Source of the DNA: Candidatus Parcubacteria bacterium
GTDB lineage: Bacteria > Patescibacteriota > Minisyncoccia > Phycocordibacterales > JAKAEA01
Length of the DNA: 39,865 nucleotides
Direction: 5' to 3'
Assembly (NCBI GenBank): GCA_019661945.1
Contig: JAIFWI010000005.1
Coordinates: 1-39,865 of the forward strand
Shown here: positions 39,252 to 39,865 of the stretch, one piece after another
Layout: each line of letters opens with the position of its first letter
Numbering within the stretch: the stretch's first letter is position 1
The notes under the pieces: generated by a model
Seen by the model: only the letters and a program-made list of their open reading frames with translations
Told to the model about the DNA's origin: nothing
Database searches by the model: none
Program-made: the position numbers and the translations under genes

Positions 39252-39865
39252 TTAAAGACCGTTAAATAAGCGCAAACGAGCGTCGGCGGATTTTTCCATT
39301 GATTTGAGGGCTTCTTTTAAGTATTTGTAGGGCGCGATTTCGTCGCGATGTTCTTGGAGAGCAAGTTCAAGGCCTTTGCGATATGCCACGCGGAGTTCGG
39401 TGTTGATATGCACAATAGCAATGCCATTTTTAATTCCATTTACAAAATCTTCGTCAACCGTACCCGAACCGCCATGAAGCACAAGAGGCACACCGGCTGC
39501 TTCACGGATTTGTTTTATGCGCGGAATGTCGAGACGCGGATCATTGCCAACTTTCAGCATCCCGTGAACATTGCCTACTGCCGGGGCCAAAAGATCAACA
39601 CCAGTTTTTTCCACAAATTCTTTTGCCTGTTCTGGATGAGTTAAGCCTTCCCCAGATGTTGTTACTCCTTCTGGCAATGCATCCAAAAGCTTTGACGATG
39701 TGCCAATATAGCCTAACTCCCCTTCTACCAACATATTCGGATTAACACTTTTGGCATACTCAACACACTGCTTGGCTAATTTCACATTTTCCTCAAATGG
39801 AAGCTGTGCTCCGTCGAAAATGACAGCATCAAAACCAGCATCAACTGCTTGTTTTACTTTCTCAA
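39252..39865 (-). CDS. fba: Class II fructose-bisphosphate aldolase (5' end outside the window)
   Basis: This is a zinc-dependent aldolase of glycolysis and gluconeogenesis that splits fructose-1,6-bisphosphate. The ORF track begins at an internal GTG. Reading on to the window edge gives VIFDGAQLPFEENV, the region that normally reads IDGSHLPFEENV. Later motifs are LVEGELGYIG, GVDLLAPAVGNVHGM (zinc His), VPLVLHGGSGT (second zinc His) and IVHINTELRVAYRKG. The N-terminal part with the first zinc ligands is missing. It is the first gene upstream of the three pilin-leader genes. Confidence 0.92.
   Translation of the reverse strand, partial: EKVKQAVDAGFDAVIFDGAQLPFEENVKLAKQCVEYAKSVNPNMLVEGELGYIGTSSKLLDALPEGVTTSGEGLTHPEQAKEFVEKTGVDLLAPAVGNVHGMLKVGNDPRLDIPRIKQIREAAGVPLVLHGGSGTVDEDFVNGIKNGIAIVHINTELRVAYRKGLELALQEHRDEIAPYKYLKEALKSMEKSADARLRLFNGL

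Overview
The window looks like a chromosomal segment of a Patescibacteria (CPR) genome, most likely a Parcubacteria-type lineage. This is inferred from the gene content, since no rRNA gene is present. The reasons are compact or domain-poor versions of core proteins (a 752-aa SMC, ThrRS without a TGS domain, PheS without its N-terminal coiled coil, PheT without the EMAP-like domain), a NusB-NUDIX fusion, many type IV pilin-like proteins with a KKG/KG leader, a sortase with an LPxTG substrate, and an orphan purC. Most core genes carry a -10 box only 6-14 nt before the start codon, which implies leaderless or near-leaderless mRNAs.

Layout. 1-8.4 kb: khpA (cut by the window edge), rpsP, purC, then rnr (+), and the minus-strand block rpmF, nusB-nudix, rnc, smc. 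8.3-10.5 kb: rnhB, a type IV pilin-like gene, a small membrane protein and a conserved hypothetical gene. 10.5-16.5 kb: dnaE and thrS (both +), with a hypothetical gene between them and an RHH regulator after. 16.6-21.4 kb: a cell-surface module with an 835-aa LPYTG surface protein, its sortase, and a divergent CARDB-domain protein. 21.4-26.5 kb: gyrB, an intergenic RNA or small-ORF unit, then pheS-pheT. 26.6-29.8 kb: a three-gene overlapping envelope or glycan operon (GT2, thioredoxin-like, GT39-like). 29.8-32.5 kb: a membrane-anchored protein whose ORF starts 1 nt after a tRNA-Thr, then rpsB-tsf. 32.6-34.0 kb: rpmE and prfA, with REP/BIME-like repeats on both sides of prfA. 34.0-34.35 kb: an orphan structured RNA unit with a near-consensus promoter, two possible pseudoknots and a terminator. 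34.4-39.9 kb: a coiled-coil lytic transglycosylase, rplY, three tandem pilin-leader proteins, and class II fructose-bisphosphate aldolase (partial).

The most unusual signals are not protein genes. Two 73-bp hairpin elements, at the 3' ends of rnr and rnhB, share an almost identical 35-nt core. Each is flanked by a perfect 19-bp inverted repeat, but the stem sequence differs completely between loci and overlaps the 3' end of the host gene. There are also two GC-rich units with strong promoters and similar terminators (23.66-23.88 kb and 34.01-34.32 kb) that I could not assign to a known RNA family, and the paired REP-like repeats around prfA.

All calls come from reading the sequence and the translated ORFs. 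No database search was possible.
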